A stretch of DNA of 64,000 bases from Mesorhizobium sp. WSM4313 (GCF_002294725.1 NZ_NSFT01000018.1:26766-90765); one strand, 5' to 3'. Shown: positions 1 to 8,903, counted from the stretch's first letter. The notes: generated from the letters alone by a model not told the origin. A program made the numbers and translations.

Positions 1-386
1 GTCCGCCAAACAGCGTATATGGTATTGCAATCGGGAGTTTACGCAGAAAATAACTGCACGCAAGCGAAAGTGGAAGCGGAAATGCCTGCGTTTAACTTAG
101 TGAAGCTGGGTGCAATTGACAACAACACTCCATAAGTGAGGGGTCTACCGTGCTAATTCTATTCGGCAAGCCTGGCGGAGCGCCCGCCGGGCGGGTTGCG
201 CCTGAAATGGATCAGGCCGCGGCGCGAACCGTCCAACGCCTTGCGTGCGTCGGCAACGACGACTTCTATGTCTCCACTGCCTTGAGATCTGTTCGCGGTT
301 CGTAGCTACGAGCGTGCGGTATGTAGCGCGCCCTGGTGATGCGGGGTGGGGGATCCCCTGTTTTCAATGTCAAAAAGGATCATGGA
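1..386. other. Upstream region without a recognisable gene
   Basis: No reading frame here resembles a known protein or has a good ribosome binding site. The last part is the leader of the GH16 gene, with an AAGGA ribosome binding site at 375-379. Nothing else could be assigned. Confidence 0.5.
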
Positions 387-1955
387 ATGGCTCTTTCCAC
401 ACCTGCGGGCTTTGCCTCTGGCGACCTCGTCTTCGAGGAAAACTTCTCCGGTACGACACTCGACAGCGATTGGCATACCTACATTACAAGCAATGCCGCC
501 AACGGCTGGGCCTGGAATAGCAACGGATTGGGCGGCAGCACTGCCGGCGGCCCGTACAATGCAGACTACGATATGCCAAGCCAGGTGTCGGTGAGCAACG
601 GGCTGTTGGATCTCACGGCAATCAAGCAGCCGATCACCGCTCCTAATCAGGGTACGACAACGAACTTCCCGGTCACATCCGGTGCGGTCAGCAGCTACGG
701 CAATTTCGAGCTCAATGGCGGCTATCTTCAGATCAGCATGAAGGCGCCGAGCGGCGACGGCGCATGGCCAGCCCTCTGGCTGATGCCGGGGGGAGGCGCG
801 GGCGGCAGCGGCGATAATTTCGAAATCGATATGCAGGAAGGCGGATTTACCGGTTCCGGGCCGGCGAACCAGGCATTCTCGTACCATCTTCACACGCCAT
901 CAGGTACGTTTGGCGGTGTCGTCGACAGCGGCGTCGACCTCACGGCCGGCTTCCACACATACGCGATCGACTGGGACCCCGGTCAGTCGATCACCTGGTA
1001 TCTCGACGGGAAGCAGATGGCGCAGGTGACCAGCGCGCAGGCGCCGATCCCGAATGAGCCGATGGAATTGATCATGAACAATGGGGTCGCGAATTCGAAC
1101 GCGACCGGATGGCATACGGCTCTGGACAGTTCGACCCCGTCGTCGATGCAGATGCAGGTCGACGAGGTGCAGCTCTATCAAAAGGCAGGTAGCGGCGACA
1201 CTGTCACGGGCGCGAACGTCCTCAACAGTGCTGGGACTGCCCCTTCCGACACTACCACCACCAGCAGTACTGGGACTGCCCCTTCCGGCACTACCAGCCC
1301 CACCAGCGATGGTGTTTTTTATGGTACCAGCGGCGCCGACGTGATTCACGGAACCGCCGGCGCTGACACGATGGTCGGCTATGGTGGCAACGACACCTAC
1401 TATGTCGACAATGTCGGCGACAAGGTGACGGAGGCGGTGGGGGGCGGCACCGACAAGATTCTCGCCTCGGTGAGCCATGCGCTTGCGGTCGGCTCGGAGG
1501 TCGAGCTTCTCGCCACCACGAACCCCTCCAACACGACTGCAATCAATCTGACCGGCAACGAGTTCGCCCAGACTATTCAGGGTAACGCCGGCGCCAACAT
1601 CATCAACGGTGGCGGCGGCAGCGATGTGCTGACGGGTTCTGGGGGTAGGGACACCTTCGTTTTCAATACAGCGCTTGGCACTGGGAATGTCGACAAGATT
1701 ACCGATTTCACAGTCTCCAAAGACAAGATTCAACTTGACCACACCGTGTTTGCGGAGCTCCATACGGGCAAACTGCCAGCCGCGGCTTTCTCCACTGGCA
1801 CGGCCGCGCATGATACTTCCGACCATATCATCTACGACAGCTCGACCGGTGCGCTCTATTACGACAGTGATGGCCACGGAGGCGCATCCCAGGTTCAGTT
1901 CGCCACCCTTTCTCCGGGCCTCTCGATATCGTCGTCCTCATTCTTTGTGACCTGA
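387..1955 (+). CDS. Secreted GH16 beta-glucanase with C-terminal RTX repeats (ExsH/PlyB type)
   Basis: A 522-residue endo-beta-glycanase, probably cleaving an acidic exopolysaccharide such as succinoglycan outside the cell. Residues about 10-265 form a GH16 jelly roll. The catalytic signature EIDMQE at about 146-151 supplies the nucleophile and the acid/base glutamates. A Thr/Ser/Pro-rich linker with a repeated unit (about 275-310) follows. Glycine/aspartate RTX nonapeptides come next (GTAGADTMVGYGGNDTYY, about 320-340, and GGGGSDVLTGSGGRDTF further on). There is no N-terminal signal peptide and the protein ends FFVT, which fits type I (ABC) secretion. The start at 387 is chosen because AAGGA lies 7 bases before it; the frame opens at 336 without such a site. 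No type I exporter genes lie nearby. Substrate is inferred from ExsH/PlyB relatives. Confidence 0.88.
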   Translation: MALSTPAGFASGDLVFEENFSGTTLDSDWHTYITSNAANGWAWNSNGLGGSTAGGPYNADYDMPSQVSVSNGLLDLTAIKQPITAPNQGTTTNFPVTSGAVSSYGNFELNGGYLQISMKAPSGDGAWPALWLMPGGGAGGSGDNFEIDMQEGGFTGSGPANQAFSYHLHTPSGTFGGVVDSGVDLTAGFHTYAIDWDPGQSITWYLDGKQMAQVTSAQAPIPNEPMELIMNNGVANSNATGWHTALDSSTPSSMQMQVDEVQLYQKAGSGDTVTGANVLNSAGTAPSDTTTTSSTGTAPSGTTSPTSDGVFYGTSGADVIHGTAGADTMVGYGGNDTYYVDNVGDKVTEAVGGGTDKILASVSHALAVGSEVELLATTNPSNTTAINLTGNEFAQTIQGNAGANIINGGGGSDVLTGSGGRDTFVFNTALGTGNVDKITDFTVSKDKIQLDHTVFAELHTGKLPAAAFSTGTAAHDTSDHIIYDSSTGALYYDSDGHGGASQVQFATLSPGLSISSSSFFVT

Positions 1956-3063
1956 AACGGCTATGTGGATAACTACATCCCACGAGAGCCTGCTGGCGCC
2001 AACAAGACAGGCGGATAAACTGCACCTTCAGGGCTGCTTCATCGGTCGAGCACGCGTGCGCCGGCGTTGAAGGGGTCGTTGGCGCGGCGTAGCCTTTGAG
2101 CGCCAACGTCTGGCCGAGGTTGTAAACTCATAGGCGTTGGACGGTTGCATCTAACCGATGGGTCGCTACCGCCATTCGGGGGAGGCCATGCGGACGGTCT
2201 CGGCGCCCGATCGGCGGCGGTATGGTCGAGCTCGGAGCTATTTTACCGGCCTCGAAAATCGATGTGGTGGCGAGCATTGCCGCCGATCTGACCCTGAGCA
2301 TCGCCAAGGCGGGCAGGCGGCGATGCTCGAAGACGATCCATTACCTGCTTGGCATTGAGCTGATCGATTCCTGTATCGACAATCGCGTCGAAGCCGGGCC
2401 ATTCGGACCGCTGGCCGATCTGTGGCCGGCGGCTGTGTGCGCACAAGGGTGACCATGCCGCTGCCGCCGCCGATCGGCGTCCTGCCGATCGGCGCCACCC
2501 CGGACGGGCGAATCGCTCTGCCGCGCGTGGACGCGAATGCATTCTGTTTAGCAGCAGAATCTCACTTCATGGGTTCTCGCGCAAATCTCAACTTGGGTGG
2601 TCATGCGGTTGGCCACCTCGACCACGACACGCTCACAGTTTCCAGCCTGCGGAGCTTGATTTCAGTTGCGCGGCTTGGTTTGGAATTGGCGACATCGCTT
2701 TGGATCTGTCGGTAAGGCGCTCATGCTAGAAATCGCCCTGACCCCAGAGCCCGGTCTGTGGACTCTTAATTGCGGTCACGTCGGAAAACCCGAGCAGCAC
2801 TACCGGACCGCCGGTTTACGATTTTTGGTTCCCTCAACTAAACAACACCTCGCTGTAATGCGTGATGTGCGCGTCCAGGCAGGCGCGTGAGAACTTTTGG
2901 CTCGCTATCTACTCCTAATGAGGTAGTTTCGAATTCTGCATTTGCGGCGTAAGGTGATACCGCCAAATACCATTTATTGCCTTTTACGGAGTCGCGTGGA
3001 AAACCATACAAGAATACCCATAGGTGTCATGGGTTGTTGATTCGCGACCAGGGGAGGCTGCCG
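1956..3063. other. Non-coding or unassigned 1.1-kb gap
   Basis: Several open frames exist on both strands around 2160-2540, but none has a convincing start site or recognisable sequence. From about 2880 the DNA becomes AT-rich and forms the promoter region of the following LuxR-type gene. No repeat or RNA gene was recognised. Confidence 0.45.
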
Positions 3064-3873
3064 ATGGCAAGACAATTTTGTTCAACGGTACTTGTCGGAC
3101 CGAGTGGATTACTCCGAGACAGCCTAATCCGGATCCTAGATACATCGAAGTTTCGTATTGCTTTCTCCGCAGATTCTGTTCGCGACCTCATTCTCAAACC
3201 CCTCCCGCAATGCCGACCTATCTTGCTTATAATTGAGGTCGACTACTCCGATGCCAGTCGTGTATTTGAACAAATTGCAGATTTTAAGGAAAAGTACCCC
3301 GATAGCCATGTGGTTGCGTTGGCAGATCACTATCAATTTGACGATGTAGTCGCAGCTTTTCGTTCCGGTGCAAACGCCTATTTGAATAAATGCACCGCTT
3401 ACGACACATTTATCAAGTCGCTTGAATTGGTTTTGCTTGGACAATCGATACTGCCTGCGGAGGCATTGCCATTTGCACCCTCTGTAAAGCCAAATCTTGA
3501 ACCTAAACTCAAACAAAATCCAAGCAACCCTGACGTTATCCCGGAGAATGAGGAGCGCGTCCTCTCGATGCTATCGCCTCGCGAAATATGTATTCTCGCT
3601 TGCTTAACTGAAGGTAAGTCTAATAAAGTCATCGCGCGCAAGTTTCACATCGCCGACGCAACGGTGAAGGTGCACGTGAAGACGATTCTTCGAAAGATTC
3701 GGGTTAGCAACCGGACTCAAGCCGCAGTTTGGGCAATGAACAACGGGTTGCTAACCACTGTGTCTGGCCACGCCTGGGCAAGCGATCGATATATGACGGC
3801 CGACCCTCACGATACACGAGATCAAGTTGAAAGACATGCTGACGGCCATCTCGAAAGTACGCATCCCATTTGA
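3064..3873 (+). CDS. LuxR/FixJ-type regulator with atypical receiver domain
   Basis: A 269-residue two-domain transcription factor. Residues 1-125 fold like a response-regulator receiver. However, the acidic pair after strand 1 is replaced by VGPSG, and the phospho-acceptor position reads IIEVDYSD (Glu58 with Asp60 two residues on). The conserved lysine (LNKC, about 113) remains. Residues about 190-250 are a LuxR helix-turn-helix (LSPREICILACLTEGKSNKV, then IADATVKVHVKTILRKI). The start at 3064 follows a GGGGAGG sequence; the frame is open further upstream. The gene is clearly more AT-rich than its surroundings, suggesting transfer. Whether it is phosphorylated at all is doubtful. Its target is unknown; the neighbouring secreted glycanase hints at surface-polysaccharide control, which is inference only. 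Confidence 0.8.
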   Translation: MARQFCSTVLVGPSGLLRDSLIRILDTSKFRIAFSADSVRDLILKPLPQCRPILLIIEVDYSDASRVFEQIADFKEKYPDSHVVALADHYQFDDVVAAFRSGANAYLNKCTAYDTFIKSLELVLLGQSILPAEALPFAPSVKPNLEPKLKQNPSNPDVIPENEERVLSMLSPREICILACLTEGKSNKVIARKFHIADATVKVHVKTILRKIRVSNRTQAAVWAMNNGLLTTVSGHAWASDRYMTADPHDTRDQVERHADGHLESTHPI

Positions 3874-4130
3874 TTCAGCTCCCTTGTTGAGCGACAGTCG
3901 AGGAATTGGTCAGCGAGCTCGCCATCTCAGTGCCGCGCGATTCGAGAGGGAGAGCGCATCTCGACCAGGTTGATGTCGAGTTCGATGCGACGGTCGTGCG
4001 CAGGAAACGGCCAAGGCCATTCCAGCGCGGGAGCACGTATTGGACTGACTCGGCGAGCGTGCTGGGTCCTGACAATTCCTCTCCACTGTGGAGAAGCTAG
4101 TAGCCAGAGACCGGAACACGGGAGGATGAA

Positions 4131-4583
4131 ATGACTTTCAATCATTGTCTGCTGGTCGTTGTTTTCACGTCGCTCTGCCTCGGATCGGCTCAGGCCCAGT
4201 CTGCGAAAGAAGCCATTGATGCCGCTAATGCAGAGTTCGTGAAGGCGTACAACAGCAAGGATGCGGCCGGGGTCGCGTCGAAGTACGCGGACGATGCGGC
4301 CGCATTCCCGCCAGATATGGCGCGAGTCGACGGTCGCCAGAACATCCAAAAACTGTGGCAGGGCGCGATCGATATGGGCATATCGGATCTCAAGCTCACC
4401 ACGCTTGAGGTCCAGGAAAGCGGAGATCTTGCATACGAGTCCGGGACTTTCTCGCTCAAGGTCCCGGGCAAGGATACGAAGCTGGTGGAAACCACCGGGA
4501 AGTATGTGGTGGTCTGGAAGAAAGGACAAGACGGCGGCTGGAAGCTCTACCGAGACATATGGAACTCCGATCCCGGGAAATGA
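4131..4583 (+). CDS. Exported DUF4440/SnoaL-like (NTF2-fold) protein
   Basis: A 150-residue protein. Residues 1-22 are a Sec signal peptide ending SAQAQ, so it is probably periplasmic. The rest has the NTF2-like pattern of DUF4440 proteins: an early helix with AEFVKAYNSKDAAGVASKYA, then PPDMARVDGRQNIQKLW, and a final strand with KYVVVWKKGQDGGWKLYRDI. Members of this fold bind small ligands, and a few are isomerases or dehydratases; no substrate can be named here. An AGGAGG-like sequence (GGGAGGATGAA) overlaps the start region. It stands alone: the upstream LuxR gene ends 257 bases earlier and the downstream gene is on the other strand. Confidence 0.8.
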   Translation: MTFNHCLLVVVFTSLCLGSAQAQSAKEAIDAANAEFVKAYNSKDAAGVASKYADDAAAFPPDMARVDGRQNIQKLWQGAIDMGISDLKLTTLEVQESGDLAYESGTFSLKVPGKDTKLVETTGKYVVVWKKGQDGGWKLYRDIWNSDPGK

Positions 4584-4803
4584 AGGTTAAATTAGCGTTG
4601 TGGCGAAGCGAGTCACTTGCCGGAGGAGCACATGGCGAAACTCACCGTTGATCAATACTTGGTGGCGGCGGCTGCGCCGGTCTCCCTATTGAGCTCTATG
4701 AGGATCGAGTTTGACAGTCGAAGGATTGCGACGAGAAGGTTGCGGACCTGCCGGCATCCGGCTGATGATCTGAAAAGCGAAGTTGCGCCAGTCGCGTATC
4801 TCA

Positions 4804-5478
4804 CTAGACGGTTTCGAGCCGGCTGAACCGAACTGGGATGAGTTTCCGTGCCTCGACTTGCCCAGCAGCATCCTTGTTGATGATAGTCAGAAACTGTGCT
4901 TCTTCAGAGAACAAAGGCAGAACAAAGCGTCCCCCTGGCTTGAGCTGATTCAGCAAAGCCGGCGGCGGCCGCTCAGCCGCCACGCTAACTAGGACCTTGT
5001 CGTATGGCGCGTGCTCGGGCCAGCCACGAGACCCGTCTCCGACACGTATGGCGACATTCGAGAAGCCAAGGCTCTGCAACAGAGCCTCGGCATGGGTTGC
5101 GAATTCCTCGATGATTTCGACACTCCAAACTTGTCCGGCGACTTCCGCCGGGATCGCAGTTTGATAGCCTAAGCCAGTGCCGATCTCGAGCACAGCCTCA
5201 TGCGGTTGGAGAGCAAGGAGATCGGTCATCAGAGCGACAATGAAGGGTTGTGAGACGGTCTTATTGAAACCGATCGGCAGCGGCATGTCCTGGTAGGCAT
5301 AAGGCGCGACCGCAGCGGGCACGAAGAGATGTCGCGGGACCCGCCGCATCGATGCCATCACCCGCTCATCGAGCGTCGCCTTGCCGAGTTCTTCGCTTGC
5401 AAGGTCGGCATGGATCGCAATCATCTCGACCATGTGCCTGCGTAGAACCGCAAGATGCTCTTCGTTCATCGGTTTCAT
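4804..5478 (-). CDS. pcm: Protein-L-isoaspartate O-methyltransferase
   Basis: About 224 residues. Transfers a methyl group from S-adenosylmethionine to isoaspartyl residues in damaged proteins, starting their repair; cytosolic. The family pattern is clear: PRHLFVPAAVAPYAYQDMPL, the substrate loop IGFNKTVSQPFIVALMTDLL, the SAM motif VLEIGTGLGYQTA (usually GTGSGY), then VWSVEIIEEFATHAEALL and LKPGGRFVLPL. The frame stays open far upstream (to 5805), but that part lies over a decayed recombinase on the other strand. A start at 5478 (or 5469) gives a normal length, with GAGGAAAG about 10 bases upstream. Rhizobia often carry several such genes. Confidence 0.85.
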   Translation of the reverse strand: MKPMNEEHLAVLRRHMVEMIAIHADLASEELGKATLDERVMASMRRVPRHLFVPAAVAPYAYQDMPLPIGFNKTVSQPFIVALMTDLLALQPHEAVLEIGTGLGYQTAIPAEVAGQVWSVEIIEEFATHAEALLQSLGFSNVAIRVGDGSRGWPEHAPYDKVLVSVAAERPPPALLNQLKPGGRFVLPLFSEEAQFLTIINKDAAGQVEARKLIPVRFSRLETV

Positions 5479-5558
5479 GACGGTGAGGCTTTCCTCGACC
5501 AGCTGCTGCCAAATAGCTTTATATCCTGTTCGCCTCGTCACAGTAACCGACAACGCCG

Positions 5559-5850
5559 ATGCGCCGGGCATTGCCAAACCACCTCTTCGCGGGCAGCGAG
5601 GGCGGTGGCCAAGCTGCGGGAGTACGTGGCTCAGAAGCGGTTTGGCATCGCTCAGGAGTTCATCGACGTCGAGAGTGCCAAAAGCAGCGGGCGGACCAAC
5701 TTCAACGATGGTCAAATATCTGCGCAAACACCCCGGCGTGTGAGTCGTTTCGGTCGAGAAGACCGATCGTGGGTCACACTCGACGAACTTAACGTCGAAA
5801 TCCACTTGGCTAGGGAGGGCGCCTCAGCCCGAATTGCGGGTGCTTACGGA
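5559..5850 (+). pseudogene. Remnant of a serine site-specific recombinase (resolvase domain)
   Basis: Three reading frames must be joined to read the N-terminal domain of a large serine recombinase: KLREYVAQKRFGIAQEFIDV followed by ESAKSSGRTNFND, then MVKYLRKHPGV in the next frame, then VSVEKTDR in the third, then WVTLDELNVEIHLAREG. In intact relatives the EKTDR segment is followed by LYRNLKDWVTLDEL, so a few codons are also deleted. The active-site serine region upstream is missing. This is a dead fragment of a phage- or island-type integrase and marks past mobile DNA. It overlaps the open but unused upstream extension of pcm on the opposite strand. Confidence 0.8.
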
Positions 5851-5962
5851 TAAAGGGGGACAGTAGAGTCGGTTTTCCGCAGAGTGTGAAGGTACCCCCG
5901 CCAGCGAAATCAATGAAGACGTTGAGGACGCATTCGAGATTATCTTCGAGGCGCTGGATTAG

Positions 5963-6145
5963 CGTGGAGGCAGCTTACCCGAGAGTGACCATCCCGCGCC
6001 GTTAGCGGCACGGCTGGCCAAGGAGGCCGGCTTCACGGAGGACCAAGCGTGCGAATTGATCAAGAGCATCGGCACGGACTGGAACTCGCTTCTCAATGAA
6101 GAACATTTCGTAAAAGAGCTTGAAGGTAGGTTGGGGCAGGAATAA
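5963..6145 (+). pseudogene. Small family-1 protein, copy 1, N-terminally damaged
   Basis: The frame reads LAARLAKEAGFTEDQACELI then KSIGTDWNSLLNEEHFVKEL and stops at 6145. It shares the pattern E-G-x-[ST]-E-x-Q-A-x-[EQ]-L-[IV]-x(3)-G-T-D-W-x-S-L-x-x-E with two other copies at 10595-10792 and 11346-11495. No start codon is available in the frame, and an in-frame TAG at 5960 separates it from an upstream stretch reading INEDVEDAFEIIFEALD. It is therefore a broken copy. Family function is unknown; I recognise it only as a recurrent small rhizobial protein. Confidence 0.6.
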
Positions 6146-6185
6146 TTACCTATCCGGTGCGGCGACCCATTCACGAGGATCGCCA

Positions 6186-6430
6186 ATGTCGAACAAATAT
6201 CCCTTCGTTGAAGACACTCTCGGCAAGAAGCTGGAAGCAGACACCGCCTGTCAGTCTACTGCCTCACCTGTAAGCGAACCGGGCCCTAAACGTCGCCGAG
6301 TGGGTGAATCGGCTCGGGCCGGATCACTCCTGTATGCACTGGGCTTATCAAGGTCGTCTATTGCAGCGAGTGCCGCGCCGCCGGCCGAGACGACCGAAAC
6401 CTCCAGTTCACGAGCCTTGCGATGAGGCTG
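6186..6430 (+). pseudogene. Frameshifted small zinc-ribbon protein
   Basis: Joining three frames gives VYCLTCKRTGP, LNVAEWVNRLGPDHSCMHW, and VVYCSECRAAGRDDRNLQFT. This is the layout of small rhizobial proteins with two CxxC knuckles around an L-x-x-x-x-x-LGPDH segment. The ATG at 6186 begins a different stretch. The reading frame is broken at least twice, so no functional protein is expected. A related, apparently intact CxxC protein lies at 8871-9161. Confidence 0.55.
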
Positions 6431-6509
6431 GAGCTTGCCCATAAGCTGGCGGGCATAATTGCAGGCCCTCATTTGGAACGCTTCGTGCACTCGAGGACAA
6501 AACCGACCA

Positions 6510-6740
6510 TCAATGCTCTCCCTCGTCGGCTAGATATTCCCTCACATTTCCGAAGTCGCGGTACATCCCGCCGTCGGGATGCTTTTTCTCGTGCCAGGAG
6601 ATCGACCAATAACCAGTGTCCTCAAGATCTTCCATAGCGCGGATTCGATCGGCATCGGCCGGAAATTGCTGCTTGAGGAATGAGTTGACTGCGTCCACCC
6701 CGCCCAGACGATAGGCTTGCAGGCAAATGTCGTGAAACAT
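6510..6740 (-). CDS. Small hypothetical protein (76 aa)
   Basis: An acidic soluble 76-residue frame beginning with ATG at 6740: MFHDICLQAYRLGGVDAVNS, FLKQQFPADADRIRAMEDLE, then a C-terminal half rich in Trp, His and Asp (YWSISWHEKKHPDGGMYRDF). Composition is protein-like and no frame-breaking lesion is seen, unlike the genes around it. No domain is recognised, no membrane segment or signal peptide. It lies alone between a broken zinc-ribbon gene and a truncated DUF4034 gene. Function unknown. Confidence 0.5.
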   Translation of the reverse strand: MFHDICLQAYRLGGVDAVNSFLKQQFPADADRIRAMEDLEDTGYWSISWHEKKHPDGGMYRDFGNVREYLADEGEH

Positions 6741-6819
6741 TGTCTATCCCCGAAAAGACTCGCATGAGCAGAATTGCGCAACTGGAGGGTGCAACGCAAG
6801 CGGGCTCTCTCGCCTTAGT

Positions 6820-7322
6820 TCACCCCGAGTCGTGTGTCATCCCGCGACGCAAGCTTAGGACCGGGCCCAGGCAATATCCTGATCGAACAAGTGCTTCTCC
6901 TGCCAGATGAAGGGAAATCCACTCACCAAAATGTTGGACTACTTCTTTGGCCGTTGCATGGTCGTCGGCGGCGCAAGCCAGATAGAGGTAGATGTTCCAA
7001 TCCTCGTTGGAAAAGCCGTACACCCTTTCGCGCAGCTCAAATCCTGCTTTCACATCCGGCCAATTCAATCCGGACTTCTTGAACAACTCGACGAACGCAT
7101 ATGCGTTGAATTGTTGGACCGCGACAAGCAAATAGGCAACCTGGCCCAAATCACCGCCTGGTTCTCGCAGCAGCGAGTCCGCGTATTCCTTCAATTCTCC
7201 GGCTACCCCGTACCATTTCGGTTGCAGTACGTTGGCACGCAAAACGTAAATCGGGAGGTATCTCGGATACTTTGCAATCGACTCGCGATAGAGAGCATCG
7301 AGCTGGGCCGTGGCGTGCCGAG
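6820..7322 (-). pseudogene. N-terminally truncated DUF4034 (TPR-like) protein
   Basis: The frame reads AQLDALYRESIAKYPRYLPI, YVLRANVLQPKWYGVAGELK, then later VKAGFELRERVYGFSNEDWN and ACAADDHATAKEVVQHFGEW. This matches the DUF4034 pattern of helical repeats (YxRAxxLLPrWhG near the start of the domain, and a closing A-x-x-x-D-x-x-x-A-x-x-x-F helix). No start codon fits: the frame runs into DNA-ligase sequence of the opposite orientation at about 7322, so the first half of the gene was lost at that junction. An ATG-less remnant; a start at 7242 would cut into the domain. Confidence 0.65.
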
Positions 7323-7369
7323 GCCGCGTGCCAGGCCCAGCAGCGGCCTCGTTGCGAATCGCGGAATTG

Positions 7370-8030
7370 ATGAGGCCAAGGCGATCGAGGCCGACGCTTC
7401 ATCATCGAGGGCGAGACCATCGTTACCAACGAAGCGGGCCTGACCAACTTCGGCGCTCTGCGCTCGGCGATCACCTGCCGGCCCAAGACCTCTATTTCGT
7501 AACTTTCGATCTTCTGCACCTGAACGGTTACGATCTTCGCGACATGCCGCTCGAGGACCGGCGCGAGATCCTGCACGAGATGATTCCCGCCGGCGGCCGT
7601 ATCCAATTCTCTGAGGTCCTGCCAGGCACCGGCGCGGCGGTCTATCACCTCGTGGACAAGGCCGGCCTTGAAGGCATGGTGTCGAAGCGTAAGCTCAGCC
7701 GCTACCGCAGCGGGCCGACGATGGACTGGCGCAAGATCATGTGCTTCACCGAAAAGGATCTGGAGATCATCGGTGTGAAGCGCGAGACCGGCAAGCCGGC
7801 GATGGCGCTGATGGCCGACAAGGGCCGCTATATCGGCGGCGCCTTCATTACGATGAACCGGGAATCCGCCAGCGGCTATGGGACCGCGTGCAGGGCAAGA
7901 CTGGTGCGCCGGCCTCGCCAAGGAAAAGGCCGAGTGGCTGAAGCCGGGGCTCATTGGCCGGGTGAAGTTTCTGAAAGGCGAGGAGATGCTGCGCCATGCC
8001 TCGCTCCGGGATTTTCGCGAAGAGAATTGA
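7370..8030 (+). pseudogene. Decayed ATP-dependent DNA ligase (LigC/LigD-like)
   Basis: Pieces of a short ATP-dependent ligase lie in order but in different frames: FIIEGETIVTNEAGLTNFGA with LRSAITCRP, then DLYFVTFDLLHLNGYDLRDM through GLEGMVSKRKLSRYRSGPTM and DWRKIMCFTEKDLEIIGVKR, then RYIGGAFITMN, then LWDRVQGKTGAP, and finally AKEKAEWLKPGLIGRVKFLK with EEMLRHASLRDFREEN before the stop at 8030. The end of the adenylation domain and the OB fold are present; the catalytic lysine motif at the N-terminus is gone. At least three frameshifts make it inactive. Intact relatives in rhizobia often accompany Ku for end joining; no ku gene is visible here. Confidence 0.82.
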
Positions 8031-8117
8031 TCGCCGACCGCATCAGCGGATGATCGCAGAAGCTCCATTCTACCTGTAGCTGGTCAAATCCGGCGCGACA
8101 TGCTGCTACAATCCTGT

Positions 8118-8333
8118 ATGGCAGTCCGAATAACGGTTGTCCTGGCGCTTCTCTTCGCCTTCGCCTACGGATTCGCAAAACTCGTGGAACGTTATGGCGG
8201 CGTGGGCGATAGGCCCTCACCGTGTGAATCGTCAAACCCTGCTTGCACAAACCCGAACGTGCCGCCGCCTGCAAAGGAGCTTGGTGGCAAAGTGCCAATC
8301 GAGCAAATCACGCCGCAGCCGAAGAAGCGCTGA
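8118..8333 (+). CDS. Small single-pass membrane protein
   Basis: From ATG 8118 the frame encodes 71 residues: a hydrophobic segment VRITVVLALLFAFAYGFAKL (about 3-22) followed by a Pro-rich, Cys-containing tail (SPCESSNPACTNPNVPPPAK) and a basic end. It could be a membrane-anchored periplasmic peptide. Another ATG at 8100 is in frame. No strong ribosome binding site is visible before either. No family recognised; moderate doubt that it is translated. Confidence 0.4.
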   Translation: MAVRITVVLALLFAFAYGFAKLVERYGGVGDRPSPCESSNPACTNPNVPPPAKELGGKVPIEQITPQPKKR

Positions 8334-8418
8334 GAGGAAATGGCCAGGCGCTCGCTAGCCGATCGCGCCTATGTAGATCGGAACTGCCATTTCCATCAAA
8401 GTTGCCTGCCGGCCCGGA

Positions 8419-8640
8419 TCATCGCCCGAGCAATGGCAGCTCTGCCTCGACCCTGGCGTTTTCCTTCTGGGTCATATTGTCGGCCGCAATCAGCCGACGC
8501 AGCGAGCGCAGGACTTCGCCGCGCGCCCCTCCTGCTTCAAGCATGCAGTCCACGATTGCCTGAAAGCCGGGCTCCACTGCTTCCTGGCAGTCGACCTCTC
8601 GGTCGGGGTAGTCGCCTTCGCGCCTCGGTCCGCTGATCAT
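8419..8640 (-). CDS. Small hypothetical protein, second gene of a coupled pair
   Basis: Starting at ATG 8640 it encodes 73 residues: MISGPRREGDYPDREVDCQE, AVEPGFQAIVDCMLEAGGAR, then GEVLRSLRRLIAADNMTQKE and a short tail. The frame is open upstream to 8712, but the ATG at 8640 overlaps the stop of the preceding gene (ATGA), the normal arrangement for translational coupling. Helical and soluble; resembles small rhizobial accessory proteins of unknown function. With its partner at 8637-8903 it forms a two-gene unit. Confidence 0.55.
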   Translation of the reverse strand: MISGPRREGDYPDREVDCQEAVEPGFQAIVDCMLEAGGARGEVLRSLRRLIAADNMTQKENARVEAELPLLGR

Positions 8641-8903
8641 CCGTTGCCGTCCACCGTGCTTTCTTCGTCCATCTGTCGCGGCACCGGCAGATAGGCGTTG
8701 GAGACGAGCCATTCGCCGACGATCGTTTCCACCAGATCCGGCTTGGCAGTGCCCATCTCGGCCGTCAGGCTGGTCAGCGCGTCGTCGGTGCGGGGATCAA
8801 GCTGACCCCACCGACGTTTCTGATCAGCAGCGCGGCCCGCCGCAACAGCACCTGCAGGTCTGCCCGAGAAGTGGCCGAGAGGCGCCCGTTGACGCATGCT
8901 CAC
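8637..8903 (-). CDS. Small ribbon-helix-helix-like protein, probably frameshifted at its N-terminus
   Basis: The C-terminal part reads LDPRTDDALTSLTAEMGTAK then PDLVETIVGEWLVSNAYLPV. This looks like a ribbon-helix-helix-type helix pair (DDALTSL..E.G..K.DLVETIV.EWL). In another frame just upstream lies SRADLQVLLRRAALLIRNVG, which fits as the true N-terminal half. A one-base lesion near 8815 would explain the present, unconvincing N-terminus (Arg- and Gly-rich). It is translationally coupled to the following gene by a 4-base overlap. Antitoxin-like or DNA-binding roles are possible, but nothing in the sequence proves them. Confidence 0.45.
   Translation of the reverse strand: MSMRQRAPLGHFSGRPAGAVAAGRAADQKRRWGQLDPRTDDALTSLTAEMGTAKPDLVETIVGEWLVSNAYLPVPRQMDEESTVDGNG

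Noticed and set aside
2158..2715. Several overlapping frames on both strands
   Set aside because: Arg-rich, low-complexity translations, typical of GC-rich non-coding DNA.
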